DNA of 64,000 nucleotides, from assembly GCA_938075305.1 (NCBI GenBank), contig CALJGV010000014.1, positions 1-64,000 of the forward strand, read 5' to 3'. Under the pieces are notes generated by a model. It was not told the origin of the DNA, searched no databases, and saw nothing but the letters and a program-made list of their open reading frames with translations. This stretch comes from an uncultured bacterium. GTDB taxonomy: Bacteria; Planctomycetota; UBA1135; GCA-002686595. Shown here in pieces: positions 46,749 through 55,439 of this stretch (positions are counted from its first letter, which is position 1; each line of letters opens with the position of its first letter). The position numbers were made by a program, and so were the translations under genes.

Positions 46749-47906
46749 ATGTCCAACCGTCCGACCATCTTCATCGCCGGATCTGGCGGCATCGGCCGTG
46801 CCCTCGCTCTGCTCCTCCGCAACGACGCGGGCATGGCGGCTGAGGTGGTCCTCGGCGACCTCTCCCAGGCGGCAGCGGACGACGCGTGCGCCTTCGCCAA
46901 CGTGGACGTGCCCACGGATGCCCCGGCGGCCCGTGGGATCACCATGCCCGCCAGCGGGAGCAGCGACGAGCTGGGCGGCATCCTCGACGGGGCCTCCGCC
47001 ATCCTCGACTGTCTCCCCGGAGCCCAGGCGCCGCGCATGGCCCGGCTCGCCAAGGAGCACGGCTGCCACTACCTCAACCTGACGGAGTACGTGGCCGAGA
47101 CCAACGAGGTTCTCGCGATCGCCGAGGGAGCGGAGACCTGCTTCGCGCTCCAGTGCGGCCTCGCGCCGGGTTACATCAACATCCTCGGCAACGACCTGTT
47201 CCAGCGCGCCACCGCGGCCTGGGGCGTGGACACGGTCGACAAGCTGGAGATGCGTGTGGGCGCCATCACGCGCCACGCCACCGAGCCGCACTTCTACGGG
47301 TGGACCTGGAGCCCGGTTGGGGTGGCCACGGAGTACGTCAAGGACGCCATCGCGGTGCGCGACTTCAAGACGGTGGAACTGCCGTCGCTCACGGAGCGCA
47401 AGACCGTCCTGCTCCACGGGTTCCCCTTCGAGGAGGCCCTGACCTCAGGAGGCGCGGCGGACCTCCCCGAGGCCCTGGCGGGCAAGGTGCGCGACCTCGA
47501 CTACAAGACGCTTCGCCACCCCGGTCACTACGAGTGGGTCGAGGGTGTCCTCGCGGGGATCCCCGACGGGGACGACCGTCCGGCGCGCCTGCAGGACGCC
47601 ATGGAGTCGGCCATCCCTCACGTGGAGGACGACCTCGTCGTGGTCTACGCCTCGGTCGAGGGGCGGGACAAGGACGGGGCGCTCCGCGCCGAGCGCGCGG
47701 CGCTCTTCTGCCCGAGCATCGAGGTCGGCGGGCGCCGGCTGCGTGCGATCCAGTCCACCACCGCGGCGGGCATTGCCGAGGTCCTGCGCATCGTGCTGGA
47801 GGGGGGACACAAGGGCCCGCTGCTCCAGTCCGAGGTGCCCACGGAGACCTTCCTCAACGGTCCGTTCGTCCAGCTCGCCTACGTCGACGAGCAGGCGCGA
47901 GGCTGA
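46749..47906 (+). CDS. saccharopine dehydrogenase-like oxidoreductase
   Basis: The 385-residue protein begins with a Rossmann NAD(P) site (IFIAGSGGIGRALALLL, residues 7-23). Blocks GASAILDCLPGAQAPRMARLAKEHG and GLAPGYINILGNDL match the saccharopine dehydrogenase / lysine 6-dehydrogenase fold. The C-terminal part (FNAL-like PSIEVGGRRLRAIQSTTAAGIAEVL) contains the family TTAAG stretch. Substrate cannot be told from sequence; relatives handle lysine, spermidine-type or other amino substrates. It appears to be a single-gene unit, followed by the convergent cytochrome gene. Confidence 0.82.
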   Translation: MSNRPTIFIAGSGGIGRALALLLRNDAGMAAEVVLGDLSQAAADDACAFANVDVPTDAPAARGITMPASGSSDELGGILDGASAILDCLPGAQAPRMARLAKEHGCHYLNLTEYVAETNEVLAIAEGAETCFALQCGLAPGYINILGNDLFQRATAAWGVDTVDKLEMRVGAITRHATEPHFYGWTWSPVGVATEYVKDAIAVRDFKTVELPSLTERKTVLLHGFPFEEALTSGGAADLPEALAGKVRDLDYKTLRHPGHYEWVEGVLAGIPDGDDRPARLQDAMESAIPHVEDDLVVVYASVEGRDKDGALRAERAALFCPSIEVGGRRLRAIQSTTAAGIAEVLRIVLEGGHKGPLLQSEVPTETFLNGPFVQLAYVDEQARG

Positions 47907-47929
47907 CCCATCTTCGCTGGCCCGATCGG

Positions 47930-48331
47930 TCAGCGCCGGTCGGAGTCGAGCGCGTCCATCAACCCGAGGACATGGTCCGCGAGGCGCCCGCGAGCCTCGG
48001 CGGGCACGTGCCTGTTGAGGGGCGGCATGTACTTGGCGGCCGAGAGGTGGGGGGCCTTGCGCTTGTAGGCCTGCGGATCCTGGAGGTACTCGAGCAGGGT
48101 CTCGCGGGTCCAGTACTTCCGCTTGCCCAGGTAGCTCCCGCCGCGGCCGTGGAGCGCGCGACCCTGTTCTCCGTGGCACTGGAGGCAGAGTCGGCTGTAG
48201 ATCTGCTCGCCCGGCATGTCCTCGTAGGTCGAGGGGCCGTCGCAAGCGGCGGGGATGAGCGCGAGCGTGAGCGCCACTCCCGGGGCGAGGACGGCGCCGC
48301 GAACCCTCGACTTCCACCGGACCGAGACCAT
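47930..48331 (-). CDS. cytochrome c family lipoprotein
   Basis: ATG 48331 starts a 133-residue product. The N-terminal signal ends with the lipobox IPAAC, so it is likely lipid-anchored. A single heme c site CLQCH follows in SRLCLQCHGEQG, and a Met likely to be the axial ligand lies in KYMPPL. It resembles monoheme c-type cytochromes of electron-transfer chains. The later start was chosen over ATG 48367 because TATATC lies 7 bp upstream. The partner enzyme is not in the window. Confidence 0.88.
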   Translation of the reverse strand: MVSVRWKSRVRGAVLAPGVALTLALIPAACDGPSTYEDMPGEQIYSRLCLQCHGEQGRALHGRGGSYLGKRKYWTRETLLEYLQDPQAYKRKAPHLSAAKYMPPLNRHVPAEARGRLADHVLGLMDALDSDRR

Positions 48332-48338
48332 GGGGAGA

Positions 48339-48344
48339 GATATA
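48339..48344 (-). promoter_or_regulatory. -10 element TATATC before the cytochrome gene
   Basis: TATATC on the minus strand ends 7 bp before the ATG at 48331. It supports that start and a transcript with almost no leader. Confidence 0.4.
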
Positions 48345-48420
48345 GGCCCGGTGGCCGATGCCGACAACGGGAACCCGCTCCGATTCCCGCGCTCCTGCTG
48401 CGGTGGTGCGTGGGCGCGCC

Positions 48421-50277
48421 TTATCGGTCGGAGGCGGTCCGCTCCAGCTCCGCGCGGGCCCGATCGTCCCCGGGATCCAGGGCGAGGGCTCGCTCGAGGG
48501 CGGCTCGGGCTCCTTCCCGGTCTCCGGCACCCCGCAGAGCACGGCCGAGGCCGCGGTGGTACGCGCCGCGCCCGGGCGCGAGCGCCACGGCGCGCTCGTA
48601 CTCCGCCACCGCCTCGTCGTATGCCTTCGCGCGCAAGAGGACGTTCCCGAGGTTCGCGCGGGCCACCGGGTTGTCGGGTCCGGCCGCCACCGCAGCGCGG
48701 AGCTGCAGCTCGGCCTCGATCAGGTCCCCCGCGGCGAGGGCCAGAGTCCCGAGGTTGGTTCGCGGGCGGCTGTAGTCGGGGTCGAGGGCCACCGCGTGCT
48801 CGAAGGCCGCCCGGGCCTCGGTGAGTTCCCCCGCCTCCCTCGCCGCGTTCCCGAGGTCATTCCAGACCCGCGGGTCGCCAGCGTGGGCTGGGAGGTGAGC
48901 GCGCCAGAAGCTGGCGCGCCCAGCGTAGACGGCGGCCGCGTCGGGCACGGCCGCCGCGCAGGCCACCAGGGTTCCCACCTGGACCGCGGCCCGCAGGCGC
49001 TGCGAGCGGAGCATGGAGAGGCCCGCGGTCACCAGCGCTGCGGCGGCGTAGCTACCCAGGATCAGTGGCTGGTATAGGAAGCGCGGCGCGAACAGTTCCC
49101 CCGCCGGGACCACCTGCACCAGGGGCGCCATCGCCAGGCCCACGGCGCCGAGGCTCAGGAGTCCCGCTGTCGCCTGCGCTCGCGACCGGCCTTCCTCTCG
49201 GGTGGTTCGACGAATGAGGACCAGGGTGGAGATGAGCCCGACGACGATCAGCGCGGCGGCTCGCGCCCAGGCTCCGGGGCTGGATTGCAGGTCGGAGAGG
49301 TGGACCGAGGGTGGCCAGGCGGCCCAGGGAGTGGCGAGCTCCTGCAGCCCTCGCCACCAGGCGGCCAGGCCCACGGAGAGCCGGTCGATCAGGGGGAGGC
49401 CCGCGAGCGGCGCCGATGGAGAAGAGGGCAGCGCCGAGCCGAGAGCCCCGTGCCGTAGCGCCGCGACGACCGCGAGCGCGGCGAGGCCCCCTATGAACCC
49501 ACCGAGGCCCGAGCGGTACCCTGCCAGCCGGCCCATGAGGACCGCCAGGATGGGCACGAGGACCACGCCGTCTTCCTTACCCAGGAGCGCGAGCCCGCAG
49601 GCGAGGAAGGCCACCGACGCGGCAGAGATCCCGGGAGCCGGGGACCTGCGGGAGAGGAGCGTGGCCCCCAGGATCCCGACGGCCGCTCCGAGGCCCGAGA
49701 CGAGGGAGGTCCGGCCGGAGATCCAGGCGACCACGTCGGCGCAGGCGGGGTGGAGCGCGAGCAACCCGAGCCCGATCCATGGGACGGGGACCCCCTGACG
49801 GCGGTCGAGGCGGATGAAGGCGGCGCCGAGGAGCAGGACGATGAGGCCGTGGAGCGCGACGTTGGTGAGCCGGAACCTCCGCCAGTCGGGTTCGGCCTCC
49901 CGGCCGCCAGGGCCCTCGCGCCGATCCCAGCGGAGCAGCAGCGAGGCCAGCGGGCGGAAGTGCCCAGCGTCCTCGATGTGGTGCCAGTAGTCCCGCTCGA
50001 AGGCCGCGGTGGCAGGAAGGGAGCCGTCGACCACCGGGTTGCCCACGATCGCCTCCCTGTCATCGAACGACGGCCCGGGGTCCGGGGGGATCGACCTCGG
50101 GCCCCAGACCCACAGCGTTGCGAGGAGGAGCCCGGCGAGCATCACCCACGGGCGACCGCGGGTCCATCCGCTGAGGGGCGAGCCCGGTGAGGGTCCATCC
50201 GTGGCACCAGGCGCCACGCCGGGGGTGCCCGGGAGCGTGGATCCGGAGGCGGGGGAGGGGGTGCTGGGGTCAGACAC
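48421..50277 (-). CDS. TMTC-like membrane protein with C-terminal TPR repeats
   Basis: The 618-residue protein has about nine to ten membrane helices up to residue 470, then TPR helices to the end (VWNDLGNAAREAGELTEARA, RANLGNVLLRAKAYDEAVAE). The early luminal-type motif DDREAIVGNPVV and LRPLASLLLR-like segment (HFRPLASLLLR) resemble TMTC/PMT-like C-mannosyl or O-mannosyl transferases, but acceptor and donor are unknown. GTG 50277 is chosen because TACCAT lies 9 bp upstream. It is divergent from another membrane protein gene at 50334. A role in cell envelope glycosylation is only inference. Confidence 0.8.
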   Translation of the reverse strand: MSDPSTPSPASGSTLPGTPGVAPGATDGPSPGSPLSGWTRGRPWVMLAGLLLATLWVWGPRSIPPDPGPSFDDREAIVGNPVVDGSLPATAAFERDYWHHIEDAGHFRPLASLLLRWDRREGPGGREAEPDWRRFRLTNVALHGLIVLLLGAAFIRLDRRQGVPVPWIGLGLLALHPACADVVAWISGRTSLVSGLGAAVGILGATLLSRRSPAPGISAASVAFLACGLALLGKEDGVVLVPILAVLMGRLAGYRSGLGGFIGGLAALAVVAALRHGALGSALPSSPSAPLAGLPLIDRLSVGLAAWWRGLQELATPWAAWPPSVHLSDLQSSPGAWARAAALIVVGLISTLVLIRRTTREEGRSRAQATAGLLSLGAVGLAMAPLVQVVPAGELFAPRFLYQPLILGSYAAAALVTAGLSMLRSQRLRAAVQVGTLVACAAAVPDAAAVYAGRASFWRAHLPAHAGDPRVWNDLGNAAREAGELTEARAAFEHAVALDPDYSRPRTNLGTLALAAGDLIEAELQLRAAVAAGPDNPVARANLGNVLLRAKAYDEAVAEYERAVALAPGRGAYHRGLGRALRGAGDREGARAALERALALDPGDDRARAELERTASDR

Positions 50278-50286
50278 TCGGCCCCG

Positions 50287-50292
50287 ATGGTA
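50287..50292 (-). promoter_or_regulatory. -10 element TACCAT of the TMTC-like gene
   Basis: TACCAT on the minus strand ends 9 bp before the GTG at 50277. The divergent plus-strand element TACCCT lies 28 bp away, so two opposed promoters share a 56-bp gap. Confidence 0.45.
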
Positions 50293-50320
50293 GCGACGGG
50301 AACCGGAGAGGCCGATTCCG

Positions 50321-50326
50321 TACCCT
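50321..50326 (+). promoter_or_regulatory. -10 element TACCCT, leaderless start
   Basis: TACCCT ends 7 bp before the ATG at 50334. Transcription would begin at or next to the start codon. No -35 match is visible at the right distance. Confidence 0.45.
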
Positions 50327-50333
50327 CGGGACC

Positions 50334-52175
50334 ATGCGCCGAATCCTCGCCGTGCTCCTGCTCGTCTACCTGGGCGTGCGCCTGTTGATGGTGCTCGCCC
50401 TGGGGGACGTGTTCTTCTACGGCGAGGAGATGGAGAAGGGAGCCGTCTCCATAGGGATCCTGGGCGGGGTTGACGTGCCACTCGCGCGGCTGCCCTATCA
50501 CCCCTACGAGGGGGGCGGCTTCGTGGCGAGCTGGTTCAAGCTCCCCTTCTTCTGGCTCCTGGGTCCCAGCGTCCTCGCGCACAAGGCGGCGGCGATCACG
50601 TGGGGCATGCTGCTCCTCGCCATGACCGTGGCCTTCGTGGGGCGGCACGCAGGCCGCGGGGCCGCGACGCTTGCTGGGGCGCTGCTGGTCTTCGGTCCGG
50701 CGCACTTCCAGCGGGAGTCACTGCTGCACGTGGGCATCCACTTCGAGAGCCTTCTGTGGATGGCGATCATCTTCGACCTCGGGCTGCGGGTGGCCGGGAC
50801 GCCTGCGGGGAGCAGACCCGAGCGGGGCGTCCTCATCGGGCTCGGCCTCGCCTCCGGGTTCGGGACGTACTTCAGCTACCAGGTCCCCTTCGCGGTGCTG
50901 GCGGTCATCGCGCTCCTGGCCTCGACGGGGTGGCGGCGGATCTTCTCCCCGCCGCTGGTGATCTCGACGCTCGCCGGTCTCCTCCCCCTGCTCTGGATGG
51001 CGCTCAGCGTTGGGCCCGAGGTCGTGGACATCCACGGGGCCGAGGTCGGAGAGGAGGGGGGAGCGGCGCGGCTCCTCGGCGCCATCGGCGCCGGGCTGAG
51101 CTCGACGGCGGCCCGTATCGGGTTGGCGCTCGGCGTGGCCGCGTCGGTAGCGGGGCTCGCCGCGGTGCCGCCCGGACGCGAACGCACCAGGACGCTCGGC
51201 TTGCTCCTCGGCTTCGGGGCACTCTGGCTGGTGGTGGCTGCCGTCACGGGGATGGTGCCCGCCGCGAGGGCGGAGGGGCACTGGATCCAGTTCGTTCGGT
51301 TCGCGCCCTTGGTCTATACCTCCCTGCTCCTCGTCGCGGTCTCGGCAGGCCCTGCGCTACGCCGCGGGCTCGAGGATGGAGGGACGCACCAAGTGGCGCG
51401 GGTCGCCACGGCCGGCATGCTCCTTCTGGGTCTCGTGCAGAGCGCGCAGGTCGTCGCGGCCGGAGATCTCTTTGGAGCCCGCGCCAATCTCGCGGCGCTG
51501 TCCGAGACGAGCGGTGTCGAGCTCCGCGGCGCCTTCGTCAAGCTGGTCCCGCGCCTCGAGGATCCCGAGGTGGCGGACCCGGCGGTCCGAGCCGCCCAGG
51601 CCGCCGCGCGGCTAGGGGGGCTGAAGGACCCTCGATCGGACCTGCTGGCGACCGAGCTGGCCGCCGCGGCGGCGCAGAGCGCGGTCGGGGCCTCCACTGC
51701 GGCATTGCTCGAGGGGCTCGTAGCTGCCTTCCCAGAGACCTGTTCGCGGGAGGCTCTGTCCCTGGGCCTGGGGCCGGCGGTCTTCAGGGAGCACGGTGGA
51801 GATGTGCGAGGCGCGCTGCAGAGCGACTCCATGACGCCTGCGCTGGCCGAGGCCCTTGGCAGGTTCGGGAGCGGTCAGTGGGTCAGCTACCCGAGCTTCG
51901 TCCCGATGGAGCTGGAGCGGGTCGCGGGGGCGGCACACGAGGGGGCGTTCCTGCGGGGACTCGGGCGCCGCATCTACCGCTGCTCGGTGCTGCAGCCCTA
52001 CTGGGGGAACCTGTTGCGGATCCCCCTGGTGCTCCGCCCTGAAACCGCCCGACGCCGCTTGGTCGAGGTGCTCGACAGCGCAGGCGCCTCGGAGCTTGCC
52101 CGTGCGTCGGTCCTCGAAGGGTTCGACGGGGCCGGTGGAGACTTCCGCGTCCCGACGACTACACTGCGCAGATGA
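50334..52175 (+). CDS. unknown polytopic membrane protein
   Basis: The 613-residue protein has about nine hydrophobic helices in its first 370 residues, then a soluble region of about 240 residues with helical Ala/Leu content (QAAARLGGLKDPRSDLLATE). No family was recognised. Part of the N-terminus (DVFFYGEEMEKG, GGFVASWFKLPFF) resembles the luminal loop of glycosyltransferase-like membrane proteins, but no catalytic motif can be defended. The gene opens a run of five plus-strand genes and overlaps xseB by 4 bp. Confidence 0.75.
   Translation: MRRILAVLLLVYLGVRLLMVLALGDVFFYGEEMEKGAVSIGILGGVDVPLARLPYHPYEGGGFVASWFKLPFFWLLGPSVLAHKAAAITWGMLLLAMTVAFVGRHAGRGAATLAGALLVFGPAHFQRESLLHVGIHFESLLWMAIIFDLGLRVAGTPAGSRPERGVLIGLGLASGFGTYFSYQVPFAVLAVIALLASTGWRRIFSPPLVISTLAGLLPLLWMALSVGPEVVDIHGAEVGEEGGAARLLGAIGAGLSSTAARIGLALGVAASVAGLAAVPPGRERTRTLGLLLGFGALWLVVAAVTGMVPAARAEGHWIQFVRFAPLVYTSLLLVAVSAGPALRRGLEDGGTHQVARVATAGMLLLGLVQSAQVVAAGDLFGARANLAALSETSGVELRGAFVKLVPRLEDPEVADPAVRAAQAAARLGGLKDPRSDLLATELAAAAAQSAVGASTAALLEGLVAAFPETCSREALSLGLGPAVFREHGGDVRGALQSDSMTPALAEALGRFGSGQWVSYPSFVPMELERVAGAAHEGAFLRGLGRRIYRCSVLQPYWGNLLRIPLVLRPETARRRLVEVLDSAGASELARASVLEGFDGAGGDFRVPTTTLRR
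52160..52165 (+). promoter_or_regulatory. -10 element TACACT before xseB
   Basis: TACACT inside the end of the membrane protein gene stops 6 bp before the xseB ATG at 52172. It may start a leaderless transcript of xseB-ispA independent of the upstream gene. No -35 element is seen. Confidence 0.35.
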
Positions 52176-52483
52176 GCGCGAAGCGTGGGAAGAAAGGGCC
52201 GGACGAAGCGCCGGCGTCATTCGATGAGAGCCTGGAACGCCTCGAGGAGGTCGTTGGCGAGCTCGAAGAGGGAGGCCTCGGACTCGAGGAGTCCCTGGAG
52301 CGATACAAGGAGGGGGTCGGGCTCCTGAAGGGGTGCCGCGAGCGCCTCGCCTCCTTCCGTGCCCAGGTCGAGGAGCTGACGGCCGAGGGGGTCATCGACC
52401 ATGACCAGGACCCGGACGCGGACGGTGGGGACGAGGGCGTCTCCGCCGGGGGCGGCATGGACGAGCTCGACACCCCCTTCTGA
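52172..52483 (+). CDS. xseB: exodeoxyribonuclease VII small subunit
   Basis: The 103-residue protein has the XseB helical hairpin: FDESLERLEEVVGELEEG and LEESLERYKEGVGLLKGCRE. Such small subunits bind the large subunit XseA, which is not in the window. The length is a little above the usual 80 because of charged extensions at both ends, the C-terminal one acidic. It overlaps the previous membrane protein gene by 4 bp and lies 13 bp before ispA, the order xseB-ispA-dxs found in many bacteria. Confidence 0.93.
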   Translation: MSAKRGKKGPDEAPASFDESLERLEEVVGELEEGGLGLEESLERYKEGVGLLKGCRERLASFRAQVEELTAEGVIDHDQDPDADGGDEGVSAGGGMDELDTPF

Positions 52484-52487
52484 CCGC

Positions 52488-52491
52488 GGAG
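52488..52491 (+). promoter_or_regulatory. Shine-Dalgarno site GGAG deciding the TTG start of ispA
   Basis: GGAG lies 5 bp before the TTG at 52497. It supports the TTG over earlier in-frame codons inside xseB. Confidence 0.5.
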
Positions 52492-52496
52492 CTCCC

Positions 52497-53390
52497 TTGG
52501 ACCTGAGCACGCAGAGCGGGGACGTGGACGCCGCGGCCCGCTGGTTGGACGAGTCGCGTCGCTGGTTCGAGGACGCCCTCCAGGGGTTCCTTGGTCGAGC
52601 GGAGCTCGGCCCGTCCGTGCTCGCGGAGGCCGTGGAGTACGCCCTCATCGGAGGTGGCAAGCGCATTCGCCCTGCGCTCGTCCGCCTCGTTGGCGGCGCG
52701 TCGGCCGAGCCCGCGGACCTCGCAGCCGCAGCCGTGGCCGTCGAGTGCATCCATACCTACAGCCTCGTGCACGACGACCTGCCGTGCATGGACGACGATG
52801 ACCTGCGCCGCGGCAGGCCCACGGTCCATCGCGCGTACTCGGACGCCACCGCTGTCCTCGTGGGGGACGCCTTGCAGGCCCTCGCCTTCGAGATCACAGG
52901 GGGCGTCTCGCGCGGCGCAGCCGCCATGACGGTGGCGCTGGCCCGGGCGAGCGGGCCGGCGGGGATGGTGGGGGGGCAGGCCCTGGATCTCGCGGGGGAG
53001 GGGCAGTCCCTGGGCCTCCCCGAGGTCGAGGAGGTCCACCGGACCAAGACCGCTGCGCTATTGGGCGCCAGCGCCGAGCTCGGGGCGATCGCGGGCGGAG
53101 CGGGCCCGGAGCGGGCGGTCCAGGCCCGGGAGTTTGGGCTCGCTCTGGGAATGTGCTTTCAGGCCATGGACGACGTGCTGGACGTGACCGGCGACGCCCA
53201 GACGCTCGGGAAGACCCCTGGAAAGGACCTCGGGGCGGGCAAGGGGACGCTGGTCGCCGCCCTAGGCCTCGAGGGGGCCCAGGCCCAGGCAGCCCATCGT
53301 GCGTCTGAAGCGCACATACACGCGAATGCCCTCGGACTGGGCGGCCTCGGAGCCGGTCTCATCGAGCTCCTGCTGCGCCGGAAGTCGTGA
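52497..53390 (+). CDS. ispA: farnesyl/geranyl diphosphate synthase-like polyprenyl synthetase
   Basis: The 297-residue protein has both aspartate-rich motifs of short-chain prenyltransferases: DDLPCMDDDD (first) and DDVLDVTGD (second). Also present are GGGKRIRPALV and the GKT..KD loop (GKTPGKDLGAGK). IspA makes farnesyl diphosphate from IPP and DMAPP. The start is TTG at 52497 with GGAG 5 bp upstream. An ATG inside xseB would add 32 residues of Arg/Thr repeats and is less likely. It lies between xseB and dxs. Confidence 0.93.
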   Translation: MDLSTQSGDVDAAARWLDESRRWFEDALQGFLGRAELGPSVLAEAVEYALIGGGKRIRPALVRLVGGASAEPADLAAAAVAVECIHTYSLVHDDLPCMDDDDLRRGRPTVHRAYSDATAVLVGDALQALAFEITGGVSRGAAAMTVALARASGPAGMVGGQALDLAGEGQSLGLPEVEEVHRTKTAALLGASAELGAIAGGAGPERAVQAREFGLALGMCFQAMDDVLDVTGDAQTLGKTPGKDLGAGKGTLVAALGLEGAQAQAAHRASEAHIHANALGLGGLGAGLIELLLRRKS

Positions 53391-53420
53391 TGACCCCTGC
53401 TCTCGCCTCCCTGCGGGCCC

Positions 53421-53426
53421 TAAGCT
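53421..53426 (+). promoter_or_regulatory. candidate -10 element TAAGCT before dxs
   Basis: TAAGCT lies 34 bp before the dxs ATG at 53461, giving a leader of about 28 nt. It falls within the 70-bp gap between ispA and dxs. Confidence 0.3.
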
Positions 53427-53460
53427 ATGGGACGCAAAGCCTGCTGATGCGAGATCGGAC

Positions 53461-55425
53461 ATGAGCCAACTGGACGGAACCACCGAAGAGACCCGGGCGG
53501 AAGGGCCCGAGCTGGCGCCGCTCCTCCCCGGGATTGACGGGCCCGCGGACGTGAAGGCGCTCGACCGCGAGCAGCTCCCCCAGCTCTGCGACGAGGTCCG
53601 GGACTTCCTGCTGGAGAGCGTCCAGCGCACCGGAGGGCACCTGGGCTCCAACCTTGGCGTGGTGGAGCTCACCACCGCGCTCCACCGGGTCTTCGACTTC
53701 AAGCGTGACCGGATCGTGTGGGACGTCTCCCACCAGGCCTACCCGCACAAGATCCTCACCGGTCGGAAGGACCGCTTCGACACCCTCCGGCGCACCGACG
53801 GGCTGTGCGGGTTCACGCACCCCGACGAGTCGCCCTACGACCTCTTCCACACGGGGCACGCGGGCACGAGCATCAGCCTCGGAGCGGGGCTCGCCGTTGG
53901 TATGGCCCTGGAGCAGGATCCGCCGCACGTGGTCAGCGTGATTGGCGACGCCTCCCTCGGCGCAGGGGTCGCCTTCGAGGCGCTCAACCACGCGGGCGCG
54001 AGCCGCCCGAAGATGCTCGTTATCCTCAACGACAACGAGTGGTCCATCTCCAAGTCCGTCGGATCCCTCTCCAAGTACCTCACGAAGATCCGCGGCAGCC
54101 GCCTGATCCAGCGCGCGGGGCAAGAGACCAAGAGCCTGGTCCAGGCGATCCCGCTCATCGGGCGCCGCGTCGACAAGGCGCTGGACGACATGGGCGAGGT
54201 GCTGCGGCACGTCTTCGTCCCCGGACATGTGTTCGAGGAGCTCGGCGTCCGCTACGTGGGCCCGGTGGACGGCCACGACGTGAACAGCCTGGTGGACGTG
54301 TTGGAGAAGGTCCGCGCCCTCGACGGTGTCGTGCTGCTGCACGTACTGACCGAGAAGGGCAAGGGGCACCCCGACGGCCCCAATCACCCCGAACGGGTCC
54401 ACGCGGTCGCCGCCCCCAAGCCCCCGGGCAAGCTGGAGCCCCCCGTCGACGCGCCCCCCGAGGCCCCCGCCTTCACCAAGGTCTTCGCGCGCTCTCTGAT
54501 CGACCACGCGGGCCGCGACCTGCGCGTCCACGCGATCTCTGCAGCAATGCCCTCGGGGACCGGGCTCGACCGCTTCCAGGAGGCGCATCCCTCGAGGTTC
54601 CACGACACCGGGATCTGCGAGCAGCACGCCATCGCCATGGCAGCGGGGATGGCCAAGGCGGGGCTCCGCCCCGTGACCGCGATCTACTCCACCTTCCTCC
54701 AGCGCGGCTTCGACCAGGTCTTCCAGGAGGTCGCCCTCCAGAACCTGCCCGTGGTGTTCGCCCTCGATCGGGCGGGCCCGGTGGGGCAGGACGGCCCCAC
54801 CCACAACGGTGTCTTCGACATCGCCTACCTCCGGACCCTGCCCAACATGGTGCTCTCCGCGCCCCGGGACGCCACGGACGTGGACCGGATGCTGGGCCTC
54901 GCCCTCAAGCACGACGGCCCGTTCGCCATGCGCTTCCCCCGGGGCAAGGTCCCCGGTCGGGAGGAGGTCTCCGCCCAGGAGCGCGAGCCCATGGTCGTGG
55001 GCCGCGCCGAGGTCCTGCGGGACGGTGACGCGGGCGGCGTGGTGATCTGGGCCTACGGGGTGATGGTGTCCACCGCGCTGGAGGTCGCCCAGTCGCTTGC
55101 CGAGCGCGGCGTTCAGGTCGGCGTCGTGGATGGGCGCTTCGCCAAGCCCGTCGACGAGGACCTGCTGGCGCGCCACATGGCGGGCTACCGGCACGTGGTC
55201 ACCCTCGAGGATCACCAGCGCGCGGGGGGCTTCGGCTCCGCCGTGCTCGAGGCCTCGGCTCGGATCCGGGTCGATGGTCGGGCGGCCTCGGTGCGGGTGC
55301 TCGGCATCCCGGACCGCTATGTGGACCACATGACCACCCGCGAGGAACAGCTCTCCTCGGCGGGCCTTGATTCGCCGGCAGTCACCCGCGTGGTGACCCA
55401 GCTCCTGGGCAAGGTCACCGCCTGA
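53461..55425 (+). CDS. dxs: 1-deoxy-D-xylulose-5-phosphate synthase
   Basis: The 654-residue ThDP enzyme matches DXS in length. The ThDP site reads VIGDASLGAG..., where the usual GDG is GDA, and continues to LNDNEWSIS. The helix with GHQ is SHQ (WDVSHQAYPHKILTGR). The activating glutamate is in DTGICEQHAIAMAAGMA, and the transketolase-type C-terminal domain is complete. It makes DXP from pyruvate and glyceraldehyde 3-phosphate, the first step of the MEP isoprenoid pathway. The two altered positions do not disrupt the frame. It follows ispA and precedes nadK. Confidence 0.95.
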   Translation: MSQLDGTTEETRAEGPELAPLLPGIDGPADVKALDREQLPQLCDEVRDFLLESVQRTGGHLGSNLGVVELTTALHRVFDFKRDRIVWDVSHQAYPHKILTGRKDRFDTLRRTDGLCGFTHPDESPYDLFHTGHAGTSISLGAGLAVGMALEQDPPHVVSVIGDASLGAGVAFEALNHAGASRPKMLVILNDNEWSISKSVGSLSKYLTKIRGSRLIQRAGQETKSLVQAIPLIGRRVDKALDDMGEVLRHVFVPGHVFEELGVRYVGPVDGHDVNSLVDVLEKVRALDGVVLLHVLTEKGKGHPDGPNHPERVHAVAAPKPPGKLEPPVDAPPEAPAFTKVFARSLIDHAGRDLRVHAISAAMPSGTGLDRFQEAHPSRFHDTGICEQHAIAMAAGMAKAGLRPVTAIYSTFLQRGFDQVFQEVALQNLPVVFALDRAGPVGQDGPTHNGVFDIAYLRTLPNMVLSAPRDATDVDRMLGLALKHDGPFAMRFPRGKVPGREEVSAQEREPMVVGRAEVLRDGDAGGVVIWAYGVMVSTALEVAQSLAERGVQVGVVDGRFAKPVDEDLLARHMAGYRHVVTLEDHQRAGGFGSAVLEASARIRVDGRAASVRVLGIPDRYVDHMTTREEQLSSAGLDSPAVTRVVTQLLGKVTA

Positions 55426-55439
55426 GGGCGCAGCGTCCG

